Assembly (NCBI GenBank): GCA_021779635.1
Contig: JAJYAH010000104.1
Coordinates: 1 to 13,553, forward strand
Source of the DNA: Pseudomonadota bacterium
Lineage (GTDB): Bacteria > Pseudomonadota > Alphaproteobacteria > Rhizobiales > Xanthobacteraceae
DNA: 13,553 nt
Reading direction: 5' to 3'
A model generated the notes under the pieces. The model made no database searches. It was not told the DNA's origin and worked only from the letters and a program-made list of their open reading frames with translations. Shown piece after piece: positions 5,636 through 13,385 of this stretch (its first letter is position 1; each line of letters starts with the position of its first letter). The position numbers and the translations under genes are program-made.

Positions 5636-6916
5636 GTTCAGCTCGAAGCGGATCGGCAGCGATTTGGGTCCGTTGACGAAGGTGGCCTGCGTCATCTTCA
5701 CCTCGCCATCGAGCGCGATCGACTTCAGGCGCGGCAACAATTCCTCGAACAGGATTCGCATTTCCATCTTGGCAAGGTACTGCCCAAGGCAGAGATGGGC
5801 GCCATAGCCGAATGCGACGTGCCGGTTCGGCTTGCGGTCGGAGCGGAACGTGAACGGATCCTCGAAGACGTCCTCGTCGCGGTTGCCGGACGCATAGCAC
5901 AGCATCAGCCAGTCGCCCTTGGCGATCTTGCGGCCGCCCAGTTCGGTGTCGGCGGTCGCCGATCGCATGAAGGTCTTCACCGGGGTCATCCAGCGAATGG
6001 CTTCGTCGACCAGGCCCGGAATCAACGCCGGATTGGCCTTGACCTTGGCAAACTCTTGCGGATTTTCGGCCAGTGCCCAGACCGCGCCCGCCGTCGACGA
6101 CGAGGTGGTATCGTGGCCGGCGGTGGCCACGATCATATAGTAGCTTGTCATATCGAGGGGCGGCAGATACGCGCCGTTGATCTTGCCGTTTGCGATCACG
6201 GTGGCAAGGTCATCCTTCGGATTGGCGCGCCGGTCCTCGGTGATCTTGCCGAAATAAGCCCCGAAATCATTGACGATCGACACGATCATTTCGGAAAACT
6301 GTTCGGGGCTAAGTTGTTCCCTCACCCGCGCGGTGTCGGGATCCTGTGGTCCGAACAATTCCTGGGTGAGCTTGAGCATCCTCGGTTCGTCCTTTTCCGG
6401 CACACCGAGAATTTCCATGATGACATGCAACGGATATCCGAGCGCGATGTCGGCCACGAAATCGCAGCGACCGCCATGCGCCACCATGCGCTCGACGGCG
6501 CCGCGCGCAATGGTGCGGACCCTTTCCTCGAATTTTCCGAGATTGACCGGCATGAACCAGGCCTGCGTCAATGCACGATATTTGGGATGATCGGGCGCGT
6601 CCATCTGAACCAACGAGCGCACCAGGTTCGGTCCGCCGGTGATTTTGCGCACCCGCTCCTCAAACGCCTTCGTCGTCAGCGTGGTGGGGCGGTCCGCATT
6701 ATGGAAAAGATCGTTCTGCCGGCTGATGGTCTGGATGTGGGCGTGTCTGGTTACCACCCAGAACGGATCGAACCCCTCCACCCGCGCAACGCCGAGCGGA
6801 TTGTTGGCCCGAAGCCAACGATAGGCATCATGAAGGCGATGGTCGGCATAGGCCGCCGGATTCACCAGCGTCGCGGCAATGTCGGCCGGAAGGTCGATTT
6901 CGATGGTCGCGCTCAC
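5633..6916 (-). CDS. Cytochrome P450 monooxygenase
   Basis: The 427-residue soluble bacterial P450 would hydroxylate an organic substrate with electrons from a ferredoxin and reductase that are not encoded in this window. The I-helix oxygen-binding motif is AGHDTT (266-271), the K-helix ExxR is EAIR (305-308), and the heme loop FGYGAHLCLGQ (369-379) holds the proximal ligand C376. The segment LVQMDAPDHPKYRALTQAWFMP (102-123) is the C-helix region typical of bacterial P450s. There is no membrane anchor and length is normal. The start is a GTG at 6916 with GGAGG (6925-6929) 8 nt upstream; no ATG nearby fits as well. The stop codon lies in the edge of an intergenic repeat, so the extreme C-terminus may differ from relatives. 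It converges on the acyl-CoA ligase. I cannot assign the CYP family with confidence. Confidence 0.93.
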   Translation of the reverse strand: MSATIEIDLPADIAATLVNPAAYADHRLHDAYRWLRANNPLGVARVEGFDPFWVVTRHAHIQTISRQNDLFHNADRPTTLTTKAFEERVRKITGGPNLVRSLVQMDAPDHPKYRALTQAWFMPVNLGKFEERVRTIARGAVERMVAHGGRCDFVADIALGYPLHVIMEILGVPEKDEPRMLKLTQELFGPQDPDTARVREQLSPEQFSEMIVSIVNDFGAYFGKITEDRRANPKDDLATVIANGKINGAYLPPLDMTSYYMIVATAGHDTTSSSTAGAVWALAENPQEFAKVKANPALIPGLVDEAIRWMTPVKTFMRSATADTELGGRKIAKGDWLMLCYASGNRDEDVFEDPFTFRSDRKPNRHVAFGYGAHLCLGQYLAKMEMRILFEELLPRLKSIALDGEVKMTQATFVNGPKSLPIRFELN

Positions 6917-7104
6917 AATCGCACCCTCCGGTTCTCGTGGCGCGAACGTCTCGCGCCGGTGAATGAATGATCAATCACGATTATTGCCGCAGGACCGTTG
7001 GAACATTAATTCCCAGGCAACCGGCGCGAATCCGTCAGCGATTTAAGGCAGATCATGTTGCAACCGATCGGGGAGGGCTTGCGTCCAGCCGCTGAGCCCT
7101 GCCT
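6917..7104. other. Non-coding gap upstream of the P450
   Basis: This holds the probable P450 promoter and leader; I see no convincing sigma-70 box, operator or gene. A 68-codon minus-strand frame (7006-7212) crosses part of it, but only its first codons resemble a known protein, as described for the relic at 7105-7190. Confidence 0.5.
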
Positions 7105-7190
7105 CGAAAAAATCCGCCGGAAGCAGTGCTCCCGGCGGATCATTGTTGTCGCGTTCGCCCTCACCGCCTCTGGCGCGATCGGCAGCGGGC
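7105..7190 (-). pseudogene. Relic of a Mo-hydroxylase large-subunit 3' end plus its terminator
   Basis: On the minus strand, codons reading LPIAPEAVRAN match the end of the Mo-hydroxylase large subunit ([11 protein letters not shown]). The 33 nt involved differ at about three positions from 8643-8675. Next comes a 23-nt deletion that removes the last codons and stop. After it, GCGACAACAA and a CCGCCGG...CCGGCGG hairpin with a T-run match the sequence after the intact gene at 8567-8617. The similarity thus covers both coding and terminator parts in the same order. It begins about 20 nt after the HD-GYP stop. Either a paralogous gene once stood here, or a small duplication or recombination event carried this terminator in. 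Confidence 0.7.
7107..7140 (-). terminator. Rho-independent terminator after the HD-GYP gene
   Basis: On the minus strand an ATCCGCCGG arm and a CCGGCGGAT arm enclose a short inner region and are followed by six T. It lies about 70 nt after the HD-GYP stop and is nearly the same as the terminator at 8567-8599. Confidence 0.85.
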
Positions 7191-7208
7191 CAAGACCTCG
7201 CTGAGCGC

Positions 7209-8306
7209 TCAAAAGGATGCGAAGGCTACCGGGCGGAAAGCCTGAAGCAGATGCTGGTCGAGCTGGCCGACCATATCTTCCATCATCGAAAACGCTCTGG
7301 CGTGGGTATATTCCAGCCGATAGGCACGCTTCTCGACGAGTGCCGCATAGATATCCACGATCGTTATCAGGCGCACGATGTCGCTGATCTGATTGCCGCG
7401 CAGGCCATGGGGATATCCGGTGCCGTCAAGGAATTCATGATGGTGCAGGACCACATCCAGCATCTCCGGCGGGAAGCCGCCCTGAGCTGCGAGTACGTCG
7501 TAGCCGAGATCCGGATGCTTTCGAATCTCGTTCATTTCCTCTTCGGTCAGCTTTTCCGGCTTGTCCAGAATCGCCACGGGAATGTACGCCTTGCCGACAT
7601 CGTGCAGCAGGGCAGCGCGAGCCAAACGGCGCTGGTCGTCCTCGCGCATGCCGAGATGCTGTGCGAACGCCACAGCGAAGCCTGTTACGAACAGGCAGTG
7701 GCGGAAGCTGTCGGTGTGATGGCAGCCCACCACCGTCAGCCATTCGCGCAACGAGGAGTGCTTGATGGCCTTGAGAATCTTGTTTTCGGCCTGCACGATG
7801 TCGCTGAACGTCAGCGGAACTCCCGCCGGAAGCTTCTCGAATATCTTGACCATCACCTCGTGCGCGGCGGCGACGCCTCTGTTCAAGGCCTTGCCGCGAT
7901 CCGTCACATCGAAGCCGTGGGTGTCCGGAAATGCGGCGTGGATGCGTTGCAGAATTCCTTGTGCATCGAACGGCCGCGCTATCGTGTCCGTGGCCCCCAG
8001 TGCCCAGGCCTGCATCGACCCATGATGCAAAGCGTCGGCGAGAACAAACAGCCTCGGCATCGAGCGGTAGGCTTCGGCCTGCAGCTTGTTGCGAACCCGC
8101 TGGACGCTCTCGGCCGAGCGCAGATTGATATCGACCACGATCCCTGAAAAGTGACCAGCGGGAGTGTCGGGGATCTCCGACGTCGAGATGGTATCCACCT
8201 CGCCCACGGATTTCAGAATGCTGGCCAATTCGCCACTTCGATCGCTCCGATCGGATGCCAGGAGCAGCCGGCGTTTGGACGAAGACGTGTTCGCTTGAGT
8301 TGTCAT
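7209..8306 (-). CDS. HD-GYP domain protein with receiver-like N-terminus, putative c-di-GMP phosphodiesterase
   Basis: The 365-residue protein has an N-terminal receiver-like domain (about 12-126) and a C-terminal HD-GYP domain (about 185-360). HD-GYP enzymes hydrolyse cyclic di-GMP. Visible motifs are LLHDVGKAYIP (233-243; H235, D236), HPDLGYDVL (264-272), HHHEFLDGTGYP (288-299, with GYP at 297-299) and D318 in IVDIYAAL, where most members read DxFDAL or DxYDAL. In the receiver-like domain D59 sits at the expected end of strand 3, but the usual conserved Lys is R111 in ARPF and the Ser/Thr before it is Ala, so phosphorylation may be lost. The ATG at 8306 has AGAGGA just upstream; the frame extends to 8366 but without homology. 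It is probably monocistronic, with its own terminator and a repeat upstream. A role in motility or biofilm control is family-based inference. Confidence 0.88.
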   Translation of the reverse strand: MTTQANTSSSKRRLLLASDRSDRSGELASILKSVGEVDTISTSEIPDTPAGHFSGIVVDINLRSAESVQRVRNKLQAEAYRSMPRLFVLADALHHGSMQAWALGATDTIARPFDAQGILQRIHAAFPDTHGFDVTDRGKALNRGVAAAHEVMVKIFEKLPAGVPLTFSDIVQAENKILKAIKHSSLREWLTVVGCHHTDSFRHCLFVTGFAVAFAQHLGMREDDQRRLARAALLHDVGKAYIPVAILDKPEKLTEEEMNEIRKHPDLGYDVLAAQGGFPPEMLDVVLHHHEFLDGTGYPHGLRGNQISDIVRLITIVDIYAALVEKRAYRLEYTHARAFSMMEDMVGQLDQHLLQAFRPVAFASF

Positions 8307-8444
8307 GAATCCTCTTTGCTGGCTGCGGTGGTGCAGGCAAAGACTACCGGATAACGGGTTCCCCAAGGCTTAAGGGGTATTATGAATGCAGTTCTGTGGT
8401 TGCCCCTAAAAGTTTAACGATAGCAAGCCTCGTCGATCTGCCAG
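8307..8444. other. Non-coding leader/promoter region of the HD-GYP gene
   Basis: I see no gene here. CCCC and GGGG around AAGGCTTAA (about 8361-8377) could form a weak stem, but no clear promoter box stands out. The repeat at 8445-8550 bounds it. Confidence 0.4.
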
Positions 8445-8550
8445 CTAGAGCATGATCCGGAAAAGTGGGTACCGGTTTTCCGAAAAAGATCATGCTCGAA
8501 CAAAAAGATAGAGCGAGATGGCGATTCGACGAAAAGCCATCTCGCTCTAG
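8445..8550. repeat. 106-bp mosaic palindromic repeat with CTAGAG...CTCTAG ends
   Basis: The element begins CTAGAG and ends CTCTAG. Its left half is a hairpin with arms GAGCATGATC (8448-8457) and GATCATGCTC (8488-8497), enclosing an inner pair CGGAAAA and TTTTCCG. Its right half is a second hairpin with 14-nt arms TAGAGCGAGATGGC (8509-8522) and GCCATCTCGCTCTA (8536-8549) around a 13-nt loop. It fills the gap between the HD-GYP and Mo-hydroxylase genes. From memory, the left hairpin is a very common intergenic repeat in Bradyrhizobium and relatives. Confidence 0.9.
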
Positions 8551-8566
8551 CGGCTGAATTGGCGCC

Positions 8567-8599
8567 AAAAAAAACCGCCGGAGGCAATGCCCCCGGCGG
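8567..8599 (-). terminator. Rho-independent terminator of the Mo-hydroxylase operon
   Basis: On the minus strand CCGCCGGGGGC and GCCTCCGGCGG form an 11-bp stem (one G-T wobble) with a 3-nt loop, followed by eight T. It begins 25 nt after the stop of the large subunit, the usual distance and form for an intrinsic terminator. Confidence 0.93.
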
Positions 8600-8624
8600 A
8601 TCGTTGTTGTCGCGTGCGGCGGGC

Positions 8625-10919
8625 TTACGCCTTCATGTTCGCCTTCACCGCCTCTGCCGTGATCGGCAGCGAGCGGACGCGGGCGCCACACGCATTGAAG
8701 ATCGCGTTGGCGAGCGCGGGAGCAACCACCGTCACCGCCGGTTCGCCGACGCCGGTGGCGTGTTCGCCATTGGCGATGACGCTGATGGCGACTTCCGGCA
8801 GCTGACTCATCCGCAACGGCGTGTAGGTGTCGAAGTTGGTCTGTTCGATACCGCCGTTCTTCAACGTCGCCTTCTCGTACAGTGCAAGCGAGACCCCCCA
8901 CAATGCCGCGCCCTCGACCTGGGCACGGATATTGTCGGGATGCACCTGGGTGCCGACGTCGGTAGCCACGGTCAGCTTCTTGACCTTGACCTCGCCGGAC
9001 GGCGCAACCGCGACATGGGCCACACATGCGGTCCAGCTTGCGGTCGCTCTTTCCTGTGACGAGACGCAGGCAACGCCCATACCCTCGCCCTTCGGAAGTT
9101 GTATGGTGCCGTAACCCGCCAGGCCCATCGCAGCGAGCAAGGTGTTGCGCAGGCGTTGTGCGCCACCGGCATTGGCGCCGGCACCGTCCAACATGCTGAT
9201 ACGATACTGCGCGGGATCCTTGCCGGCGGCATGGGCGATCTCGTCGATCATGCTTTCGACCGCCCAGAAGGTCCAGCCCGGTGCAACCGACCGCAGCTGC
9301 CCCGACGGGGTGGCGCTCTGCGCCATCTCGTTGAGGATGGCGCGGACGTTGTGATTGGGCACGGAATAGAAGAAGTCCGCACCATTCACCGTGAACGCAT
9401 CAAGCCGCTGGTCTTTCTTGTCGACCGAAGGCGACAGGAAGTCCGGGATACCCCAGCGCTTGGTCGGCCACGCGCTGACCACGTCGTGATTCATCGCGAT
9501 CAGCTTGCCGTCGCTGTCGACACCGGCCTTGACCTTCTGGAACGTCAGCGGACGCGAGAAGTCCATGGTCATGTCGTCTTCGCGCGAATAGATCACCTTG
9601 ACCGGTTTGCCGACGGCCTTCGCCGCCTGCACCGCGGGGACCGTCATGTCGCCGTCCAGTCGCCGGCCAAAGCCGCCGCCCAGATACATCTGATGCATCA
9701 CCACGAATTTGGGATCGACGCCGGCAGCTCCGGCCGCGATCGCGCCGGAGCGCGTTGCGAACTGGTTGCCGGTATAGAGGTGCCAGATGTCCCCCTGCTG
9801 TTGCGCGGTGGCGTTCATCGGTTCCATCGGCGCATGGATGTTGATGTTGGTGGTGTATTCCGCCTCCAACACCTTCGCCGCCGTACCAAGTGCCGCAGCG
9901 GTGTCGCCATTCTTGACAAAGAACAAACCGGAGTCGTCGAGGCCCTGTAAACGCTTGGCCTCGGTGAGCAGCGATTCGCTCGACAGCTTGGCGTTGGGCC
10001 CGCCCTCGTACGTCACCTTGAGAACTGCGGCAGCCTTCTTGGCATTGGCATAGGTATTGGCGATCACCACGACCCAGCCCGTCGTCGTCATGGTCTTGTC
10101 GTCGAGGGTGACAGCCTTGATGAAGCCCGGCACCTTCATCGCCGCGCCGTCATCGACCGACTTGACCGTCGCGCCGTAGCGCACCGGAGGCATCACGACC
10201 TTGCCGTACACCATACCCGGCAGCATGACGTCGATGCCGTATTTGGCCGTACCGTTGGTCTTCGACGGAATGTCGAGCTGTGGAACCGAAACACCGATCA
10301 TGGTGTACTGATCGGCGGTCTTGAGCTTGATCGCCTTGAGTTCGTCGGGCGTAAAGGTCTTGGTGGCCTTGCCGCTCTTGACGATTTCCGCGAACGTCAT
10401 CGACTTCTTGGACTTCGGATGCGTAATCGTGGAGTCCCTGACGACCAGTTCGCCGGCAGGCACACCCATCGAGGCTGCCGCGGCTTCCGTCAGCGCAATC
10501 CGCCCCGCGGCACCGGCACGGCTCATCGCATCGAAGTTCATCATCGTGCTCCAGCTGCCGCCGGTAATCTGCGCGCCGAGCACGGGGTCGTTGAACTTCG
10601 GATCGTTGGACGCGAGTTGAACCCGCATGTCCTTCCAGTTCGACCCAAGCTCCTCGGCAATGATCTGAGCCATGGTCGAGGCAATGTGCTGGCCCATGTC
10701 GGCTTTGCCGCATGTGACCGTGACAATCCCGTCCGGCGCAATCGAGTACCAGACGCTGGGATCGAAGTTGCCGGTTGCGGCGAACGCCTGGTCGGCGCCG
10801 AGCAGGCCGGGAACTGCGGAATAGCCGAGCGCAAGACCTGCGGCGGCGGTACCGACGAGAAACGAGCGGCGGCTGAGATCAGTGGGCTCGCTCTGCGAGA
10901 TTTTCACGTGCGTATTCAT
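8625..10919 (-). CDS. Molybdenum hydroxylase large subunit, isoquinoline 1-oxidoreductase beta-type, Tat-exported
   Basis: The 764-residue protein belongs to the xanthine oxidase family large subunits of the IorB type, which bind molybdopterin cytosine dinucleotide and hydroxylate N-heterocycles or oxidise aldehydes with water. The N-terminus has a twin-arginine signal, [22 protein letters not shown], with a likely cleavage near AFA, so export to the periplasm is expected. Mo-site motifs include LGGGFGRR (413-420) and the C-terminal GVGEP (723-727), where E726 is the conserved catalytic glutamate. The start at 10919 has GGAGAG upstream and overlaps the small-subunit stop as ATGA; the longer frame to 11339 runs through that gene and is not real. 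No cytochrome c subunit, XdhC-type maturation factor or Mo-cofactor gene lies in the window, so the electron acceptor must be encoded elsewhere. The true substrate is unknown. Confidence 0.93.
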   Translation of the reverse strand: MNTHVKISQSEPTDLSRRSFLVGTAAAGLALGYSAVPGLLGADQAFAATGNFDPSVWYSIAPDGIVTVTCGKADMGQHIASTMAQIIAEELGSNWKDMRVQLASNDPKFNDPVLGAQITGGSWSTMMNFDAMSRAGAAGRIALTEAAAASMGVPAGELVVRDSTITHPKSKKSMTFAEIVKSGKATKTFTPDELKAIKLKTADQYTMIGVSVPQLDIPSKTNGTAKYGIDVMLPGMVYGKVVMPPVRYGATVKSVDDGAAMKVPGFIKAVTLDDKTMTTTGWVVVIANTYANAKKAAAVLKVTYEGGPNAKLSSESLLTEAKRLQGLDDSGLFFVKNGDTAAALGTAAKVLEAEYTTNINIHAPMEPMNATAQQQGDIWHLYTGNQFATRSGAIAAGAAGVDPKFVVMHQMYLGGGFGRRLDGDMTVPAVQAAKAVGKPVKVIYSREDDMTMDFSRPLTFQKVKAGVDSDGKLIAMNHDVVSAWPTKRWGIPDFLSPSVDKKDQRLDAFTVNGADFFYSVPNHNVRAILNEMAQSATPSGQLRSVAPGWTFWAVESMIDEIAHAAGKDPAQYRISMLDGAGANAGGAQRLRNTLLAAMGLAGYGTIQLPKGEGMGVACVSSQERATASWTACVAHVAVAPSGEVKVKKLTVATDVGTQVHPDNIRAQVEGAALWGVSLALYEKATLKNGGIEQTNFDTYTPLRMSQLPEVAISVIANGEHATGVGEPAVTVVAPALANAIFNACGARVRSLPITAEAVKANMKA

Positions 10920-11404
10920 GTTGCTCTCCGATCGGTGGCCGTGGACGCAGTGCGCATTTCGGAGGCAGCGCGCATGATGGCTTTCTGGATGCGCGAATAG
11001 GTCATGCAGCGGCAGAGGTTGCCGTCCATGTGCGCCACCACTTCTTCCTTGGTCGGATTGCTGTTCTTGGCGAGCAGCGACGCCGCCTGCATGATCTGCC
11101 CGGACTGGCAGTAACCGCATTGCGGAACCTGCTCGGCGATCCACGCTTTCTGCAGCGGATGATCGCCCTTGGCGCTGAGGCCTTCGATAGTCGTGATTTT
11201 CTTGCCAACCGCATCGCTGATCGAAGTCTGGCAGGACCGCACAGCTTCGCCATTGAGATGCACGGTGCAGGCGCCGCAAAGGCCGGCGCCACAACCAAAT
11301 TTGGTACCGGTCTTCTGCAATTGCTCGCGGATGGCCCACAACAGCGGCGTATCGTGCGCCGCCTCGACGGACATATTCCGTCCGTTTATGTTGAGAGTAG
11401 GCAT
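10916..11404 (-). CDS. Molybdenum hydroxylase small subunit, two [2Fe-2S] clusters (isoquinoline 1-oxidoreductase alpha-type)
   Basis: The 162-residue electron-transfer subunit has an N-terminal plant-ferredoxin-like [2Fe-2S] domain with CGAGLCGAC (C38, C43, C46) and C58. A C-terminal four-helix domain binds the second cluster through QCGYCQSGQ (C96, C99) and NLCRCMTY (C131, C133). All eight cluster cysteines are present and the length is normal for the family. There is no signal peptide; in this family the folded small subunit is thought to be carried out with the Tat-tagged large subunit. The ATG at 11404 has GGGGA upstream and homology starts at once (PTLNINGR). Its TGA overlaps the large-subunit ATG in ATGA, implying translational coupling and a fixed subunit ratio. 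It is the first gene of the two-gene operon, transcribed away from the alpha/beta hydrolase. Confidence 0.95.
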   Translation of the reverse strand: MPTLNINGRNMSVEAAHDTPLLWAIREQLQKTGTKFGCGAGLCGACTVHLNGEAVRSCQTSISDAVGKKITTIEGLSAKGDHPLQKAWIAEQVPQCGYCQSGQIMQAASLLAKNSNPTKEEVVAHMDGNLCRCMTYSRIQKAIMRAASEMRTASTATDRRAT

Positions 11405-11597
11405 TGTCTCTTCCCCTGCCGGTGCATGATGCCGCTTACGGCGACAACTCACGTTTAGCCAATGGTCTGGCACCCACCGGATCGGTGCCGACTTGGGCGC
11501 AGAATGATCGGGTTCCGTTCTAGAGGCAATCTAAATTAAGTTTGTGCGTTGCGGCAAAACCCGGTCCTAAAGTTGTAGGTGGATTCTGCTTTCACCC

Positions 11598-11614
11598 ATC
11601 GCGGAAACCGCGAT
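11598..11614. repeat. Short perfect hairpin in the divergent intergenic region
   Basis: ATCGCGG (11598-11604) and CCGCGAT (11608-11614) are perfect arms around AAA. No T-run follows on either side. It could be an operator or part of the adjacent repeat; the role is unknown. Confidence 0.5.
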
Positions 11615-11697
11615 CTCCGCCTTCAAGTTGCGAAGTCTCCTCGATGACCGTCTCGCGGAGCATTGCCGTGAAGCGGACCGGGCAATCTGTTTCCTTG

Positions 11698-11751
11698 TTT
11701 TGAAGCGCTTTCTTATGCGAACCGGTATCCACTTCGCTGAAAAACGCTCTA
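11698..11751. repeat. Dispersed intergenic repeat, copy 2 (related to 5581-5635)
   Basis: It aligns with 5581-5635: TTTTGA at the left, GCGAACCGG and ATCCACTTCGCTG in the middle, and AAAACGCTCTA at the right. Differences and one short gap show that the two copies are diverged. It ends 31 nt before the alpha/beta hydrolase start, so it may be part of that gene's leader. Confidence 0.75.
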
Positions 11752-11782
11752 AGGTCGCGACCGGACAAGTTGGGAAACCGCG

Positions 11783-12559
11783 ATGCCAAAGATCAATCGT
11801 GACGGGGTTGGTGTCTATTATGAGGTTCATGGCAGCGGTCCTCCGCTGTTGCTGACCCACGGCTATTCATCGACATCGGAGATGTGGAAGGGCCAGATCG
11901 AGGCGCTGTCGAAACATCACAAGCTCGTCTTGTGGGACATGCGCGGCCACGGCCGGTCCGACTACCCCTCTGATCCCGCGGCTTATAGTGAAGCGTTGAC
12001 GGTGGCGGACATGGCCGCGCTGCTCGACGAGGTCGGTGCGAACCGCGCCATTGTCGGCGGACTTTCGCTCGGGGGCTACATGTCGCTGGCGTTTTATCGC
12101 GCGCATCCGGAGCGCGTCCGCGCGCTGCTGATCATCGATACCGGGCCGGGCTTCAAGAAGGACGACGCCCGCGAAACCTGGAACAAGCGCGCTCACGACA
12201 CCGGCGACCGCTTCGAGCGCGAAGGCCTTGCGGCTCTCAAATCCGCCAGCCGCGAACGCTCGATGGTCAGTCATCGCGATGCGTCGGGTCTGGCACGCGC
12301 GGCGCGCGGCATGCTGACCCAGCGCGATGCGCGCGTCATCGAACTGCTTCCGAATATCAAGGTACCGTCGCTGGTGGTTGTCGGCGCCGATGATGCGCCG
12401 TTTCTCGCAGCCTCCGACTACATGGCGGCAAAAATTCCCAGTGCGCAAAAGGTCGTGATTCCGGCCGCCGGCCACGCCGTCAACATTGATCAGCCGCAGG
12501 CGTTCATCGAGGCCGTGCTGCCGTTCCTCGACGGCCTGCCGGGCAGCGCCATTCCGTAA
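11783..12559 (+). CDS. Alpha/beta-fold hydrolase
   Basis: The 258-residue single-domain hydrolase has an N-terminal strand pair and LLLTHGYSST (22-31, oxyanion HG), followed by LWDMRGHGRSDYP (50-62). The nucleophile elbow is GLSLG (93-97) with S95. The acid lies at VVVGADDAPF (198-207, D203 or D204) and the base at AAGHAVNIDQP (228-238, H231). The order and length resemble 3-oxoadipate enol-lactonases, haloperoxidase-like esterases and meta-cleavage hydrolases, but sequence alone does not separate these. It has no signal peptide, so it is cytoplasmic. The ATG at 11783 has only a weak GGGA upstream, and homology starts at once. A dispersed repeat ends 31 nt before it. The dienelactone-hydrolase-family gene starts 113 nt after its stop on the same strand, so a shared transcript is possible. 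Confidence 0.92.
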   Translation: MPKINRDGVGVYYEVHGSGPPLLLTHGYSSTSEMWKGQIEALSKHHKLVLWDMRGHGRSDYPSDPAAYSEALTVADMAALLDEVGANRAIVGGLSLGGYMSLAFYRAHPERVRALLIIDTGPGFKKDDARETWNKRAHDTGDRFEREGLAALKSASRERSMVSHRDASGLARAARGMLTQRDARVIELLPNIKVPSLVVVGADDAPFLAASDYMAAKIPSAQKVVIPAAGHAVNIDQPQAFIEAVLPFLDGLPGSAIP

Positions 12560-12672
12560 AAGCGGGCCTGGCCATGATTGGGCTGGTGTAGGGTGCGCGA
12601 TGGCTGATGGCGGTTTCCGTCGCATGTCGGACAACGGTCCAGTGCAATCAGATCTCAACAAATGGATGACCC

Positions 12673-13347
12673 GTGGGACACGATATCAAGCTGACGGCTT
12701 CGGACAATTTTCAACTGGGCGGCTATCGTGCCGATCCCGCAAGTACGCCCAAGGCGGCGGTGGTGGTGATCCAGGAGATCTTTGGCGTCAATCACCACAT
12801 TCGCGCGATCTGCGATCGTTTCGCGGGCAACGGCTATGTCGCCATCGCGCCGGCGATCTTCGACCGCATCGAGCCGAATTTCCAGTCCGGCTATTCGCCG
12901 GATGAGGTGGCGGTGGCGCGTAAATTCGTGGCCAATCCCGACTGGACGGCGATGCTGCGCGACAGCCAGGCCGCCATCGATGCGGTGAAGGATGTCGGCC
13001 CGGTCGGCATCATCGGCTTTTGCCTTGGCGGCAGCGTCGCCTATGCCGCAGCGACCAAATTGTCGGGCCTGTCCGCGGCGATCGGCTATTACGGCAGCGC
13101 CATCGTCCGCTTCGCCGACGACGCGCCGAAGGTGCCAACCCAGCTTCATTTCGGTGAAAAGGACGCGGGCATTCCGCTCAGCGACGTCGATATCATTCGC
13201 ACCAAGCGGCCCGACCTCGAGATCCACGTCTATCCTGGTGCACAGCACGGCTTCAACTGCGATGAACGGGCGAGTTACGACCCCACCAGCGCCGGCATCG
13301 CCAAACAGCGCAGCCTCGACTTTTTTGCCAGGCATTTGAAGAAATGA
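12673..13347 (+). CDS. Dienelactone hydrolase family protein
   Basis: The 224-residue alpha/beta hydrolase carries the Cys-Asp-His triad of dienelactone hydrolases: C117 in IGFCLGGS (114-121), D164 in FGEKDAGIP (160-168) and H192 in GAQHGFNCDER (189-199). E35 in IQEIFGVN (33-40) is the residue that modulates the cysteine in well-studied members. The classic reaction is hydrolysis of dienelactone to maleylacetate in the chlorocatechol branch, but most homologues are general carboxymethylenebutenolidase-like enzymes of unknown substrate. The start is a GTG at 12673; the nearby ATGs at 12662 and 12666 are out of frame, and the ribosome site is weak. It lies 113 nt after the other hydrolase and may share its transcript. 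No catechol dioxygenase or cycloisomerase gene is adjacent to support a modified ortho pathway. Confidence 0.93.
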   Translation: MGHDIKLTASDNFQLGGYRADPASTPKAAVVVIQEIFGVNHHIRAICDRFAGNGYVAIAPAIFDRIEPNFQSGYSPDEVAVARKFVANPDWTAMLRDSQAAIDAVKDVGPVGIIGFCLGGSVAYAAATKLSGLSAAIGYYGSAIVRFADDAPKVPTQLHFGEKDAGIPLSDVDIIRTKRPDLEIHVYPGAQHGFNCDERASYDPTSAGIAKQRSLDFFARHLKK

Positions 13348-13385
13348 TTTTACGAGGCCATTCCGGGATGGTCCGAACGAGCAGA

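Larger units (their letters stand above)
11405..11782. other. 378-bp divergent intergenic region (Mo-hydroxylase and hydrolase promoters)
   Basis: No gene is supported here. It must hold both divergent promoters. Visible elements are an inverted repeat GGCACC ... GGTGCC (11469-11489), an A+T-richer patch around 11525-11550 that may be promoter for the minus-strand operon, a hairpin at 11598-11614, and a dispersed repeat at 11698-11751. I could not fix a sigma-70 pair with confidence. Confidence 0.5.

Noticed and set aside
5795..6970. 391-codon plus-strand frame opposite the P450
   Set aside because: It is antisense to a P450 with all its motifs, has low-complexity Arg/Gly/His-rich composition, and matches no family. 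Long shadow frames are common in GC-rich DNA.
7143..8147. 334-codon plus-strand frame opposite the HD-GYP gene
   Set aside because: The opposite strand carries intact HD and GYP motifs and a terminator; this frame has no recognisable domain and starts inside the relic.
8445..8550. Candidate CRISPR or riboswitch
   Set aside because: There are no regularly spaced repeats, and the hairpins match a dispersed intergenic repeat pattern rather than any riboswitch core I know.
9099..9950. 283-codon plus-strand frame opposite the Mo-hydroxylase large subunit
   Set aside because: It is covered by a well-supported gene on the other strand and shows no family features.
10920..11339. 140-residue N-terminal extension of the Mo-hydroxylase large subunit, suggesting a fusion
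   Set aside because: The extension runs through the small-subunit gene in the wrong frame. The Tat signal, ribosome site and ATGA overlap place the true start at 10919.
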